The position numbers and the translations under genes were made by a program. The notes beneath the pieces were generated by a model. The model was not told where the DNA came from. It was given only the letters and a program-made list of their open reading frames with translations, and did no database searches. From the NCBI GenBank assembly GCA_021810725.1, contig JAJZIE010000165.1, positions 1-5,765 on the forward strand: a DNA stretch of 5,765 nt, given 5' to 3'. Positions within the stretch are counted from its first letter, which is position 1. Each line of letters begins with the position of its first letter. This document shows positions 4,680 through 5,765 of this stretch, one piece after another. Origin of the DNA: Bacillota bacterium. Lineage in GTDB: Bacteria > Bacillota > Sulfobacillia > JAJZYS01 > JAJYTV01.

Positions 4680-5765
4680 TCGGCCGCACCTCCCGTCGGG
4701 ACGTCGGGATGCACGTGGTAGCCGTGATCCTCATGCACGAGCTGCAGGCCGATCTGCCAGAAGGCCGCGAGCAGGGCGACGAGCGCCAGCCAGTCGACGT
4801 GCAGGAGAGCCGCGTAGCCCGCGATGACGATGGTCAGGGCGAGGAAGAACGGCGAGAGGCTGGGCGACGGCATGTGGATCGGTCCCACAGGCTCGGCCTT
4901 CGGCAGCTCGCCATTCCCTTCGCGCTTCGCCACCCAGTAGGCGTCGCGATTCTCGACGAGAGGGATCTGCGCGAAGTTGTACTCCGGTGTCGGCGAGGGG
5001 ATCGACCACTCGAGGGAGCGGCCGTCCCACGGGTCCTGCACGAGGTCCGGCTTCTTCATGAAGGTGCTGATCAGGTTGTAGAGCAGCACCAGCATGCCGG
5101 CGAGCAGGATGAACGCGCCCACCGTGGCGATCTGGTTCGGCGTCGTCCAGCCGTAACCGGGCGCGTAGGTGGAGATGCGGCGCGGCATGCCTTCGAGCCC
5201 GAGGATGTGCATCGGGAAGAAGGTCACGTTGAAGCCGATGAACACGAGCCAGAAGTTGAGACGGCCGAGCTTCTCGTTCAGCAGGCGTCCCCAGATCTTC
5301 GGGAACCAGTAGTAGAGGCCCGCGAGGGCGCCCATCAGGGTGCCGCCGAACAGCACGTAGTGGAAGTGCGCCACGACGAAGTAGCTGTCGTTGTACTGCA
5401 GGTCCGCGGGGGCCATGGCGAGCATGACGCCGCTGATGCCGCCGATCACGAAGAGCGGGATGAACGACAGCGCGTAGAGGTTCGCCGTGGTGAAGCGGAT
5501 CTGGCCGCCCCAGAGCGTCGCGAGCCAGTTGAAGATCTTGATGCCGGTCGGCACCGCGATGAGCATCGACGTGATCGCGAAGATCGAGTTGACGATCGGG
5601 CCGAGGCCGTCGGCGAACATGTGGTGCGTCCAGACCATGAAGGAGAGGAACGCGATCACCGAGAGCGCCATCGCCATCGACTCGTACCCGAACAGCGGCT
5701 TCTTCGCGAAGACCGGCACGATCTCGGAGATGATGCCGAAGGCCGGCAGCATGACGATGTACACC
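4676..5765 (-). CDS. ctaD: Cytochrome c oxidase subunit I, aa3/caa3 type (partial, N-terminus outside window)
   Basis: This is the catalytic subunit of the terminal oxidase, which reduces O2 to water with electrons from cytochrome c and pumps protons across the inner membrane. The gene runs off the right edge, so only about the last 362 residues are seen; the GTG at 5762-5764 is an internal Val, not a start. In fragment numbering the first residues, VYIVMLP, match the conserved HPEVY segment whose Tyr2 forms the active-site crosslink. WTHHMF (H47, H48) gives two CuB ligands, PTGIKIFNW (K76) is the K channel, and VVAHFHYVL (H133, H135) gives the heme a3 and heme a ligands. After the core comes a long tail with DPWDGRSLEW, about two more membrane helices, and EDHGYHVHPD, as in Bacillus-type CtaD from memory. 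One oddity is Asn125 before Asp126, where His-Asp is usual. The stop overlaps the ctaE start by 4 nt (GTGA). Family assignment is very secure. Confidence 0.97.
   Translation of the reverse strand, partial: VYIVMLPAFGIISEIVPVFAKKPLFGYESMAMALSVIAFLSFMVWTHHMFADGLGPIVNSIFAITSMLIAVPTGIKIFNWLATLWGGQIRFTTANLYALSFIPLFVIGGISGVMLAMAPADLQYNDSYFVVAHFHYVLFGGTLMGALAGLYYWFPKIWGRLLNEKLGRLNFWLVFIGFNVTFFPMHILGLEGMPRRISTYAPGYGWTTPNQIATVGAFILLAGMLVLLYNLISTFMKKPDLVQDPWDGRSLEWSIPSPTPEYNFAQIPLVENRDAYWVAKREGNGELPKAEPVGPIHMPSPSLSPFFLALTIVIAGYAALLHVDWLALVALLAAFWQIGLQLVHEDHGYHVHPDVPTGGAAE

Noticed and set aside
1..5765. Mobile element, CRISPR array or defence system
   Set aside because: No transposase, integrase, terminal inverted repeats with duplications, or regularly spaced direct repeats are seen; the window is mostly an ordinary respiratory operon.

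Overview
The window comes from a high-GC bacterium with aerobic respiration. Every gene I can support lies on the minus strand, so the map reads from right to left. The main content is most of a heme-copper cytochrome c oxidase operon. In transcription order it holds ctaD (subunit I, entering from the right edge without its N-terminus), ctaE (subunit III), ctaF (subunit IV), ctaB (heme O synthase), a DUF420 / CtaM-like membrane protein, and ctaA (heme A synthase). ctaC (subunit II) is not in the window and would be expected further right. Residues show the aa3/caa3 (A-type) family: the HH pair for CuB, the HFHYVL heme ligand pair, PTGIK of the K channel, and a long DPW...DDHGYH-like C-terminal tail as I remember from Bacillus caa3 CtaD. 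The phylum cannot be fixed from this; an uncultured high-GC soil or sediment lineage is only a guess.

Layout: 4676-5765 ctaD; 4056-4679 ctaE, joined to ctaD by a GTGA overlap; 3743-4051 ctaF, 4 nt after ctaE; 2774-3691 ctaB; 2279-2731 DUF420; 1313-2260 ctaA. A strong 16-bp hairpin at 1221-1260 closes this unit. The 376-nt gene-free stretch from 937 to 1312 holds that hairpin, a weaker inverted repeat, and a plausible sigma70-type promoter (TTGACA at 1011-1016). That promoter would serve a second short unit: a lipoprotein of unknown function (169-936) and, overlapping its stop by ATGA, the start of an unidentified membrane protein that leaves the window at position 1.

The operon would work as one production line. 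CtaD, CtaE and CtaF are structural subunits. CtaB converts heme B to heme O and CtaA oxidises heme O to heme A, which fills both heme sites of subunit I. The DUF420 protein between ctaB and ctaA is placed as an assembly or maturation factor. I found no new defence, mobile or RNA system. The points most worth a second look are the absence of an ordinary start codon for ctaA (a good Shine-Dalgarno leads to ACG), an Asn where subunit I usually has a His next to the Mg site, and the uncharacterised lipoprotein / membrane-protein pair.
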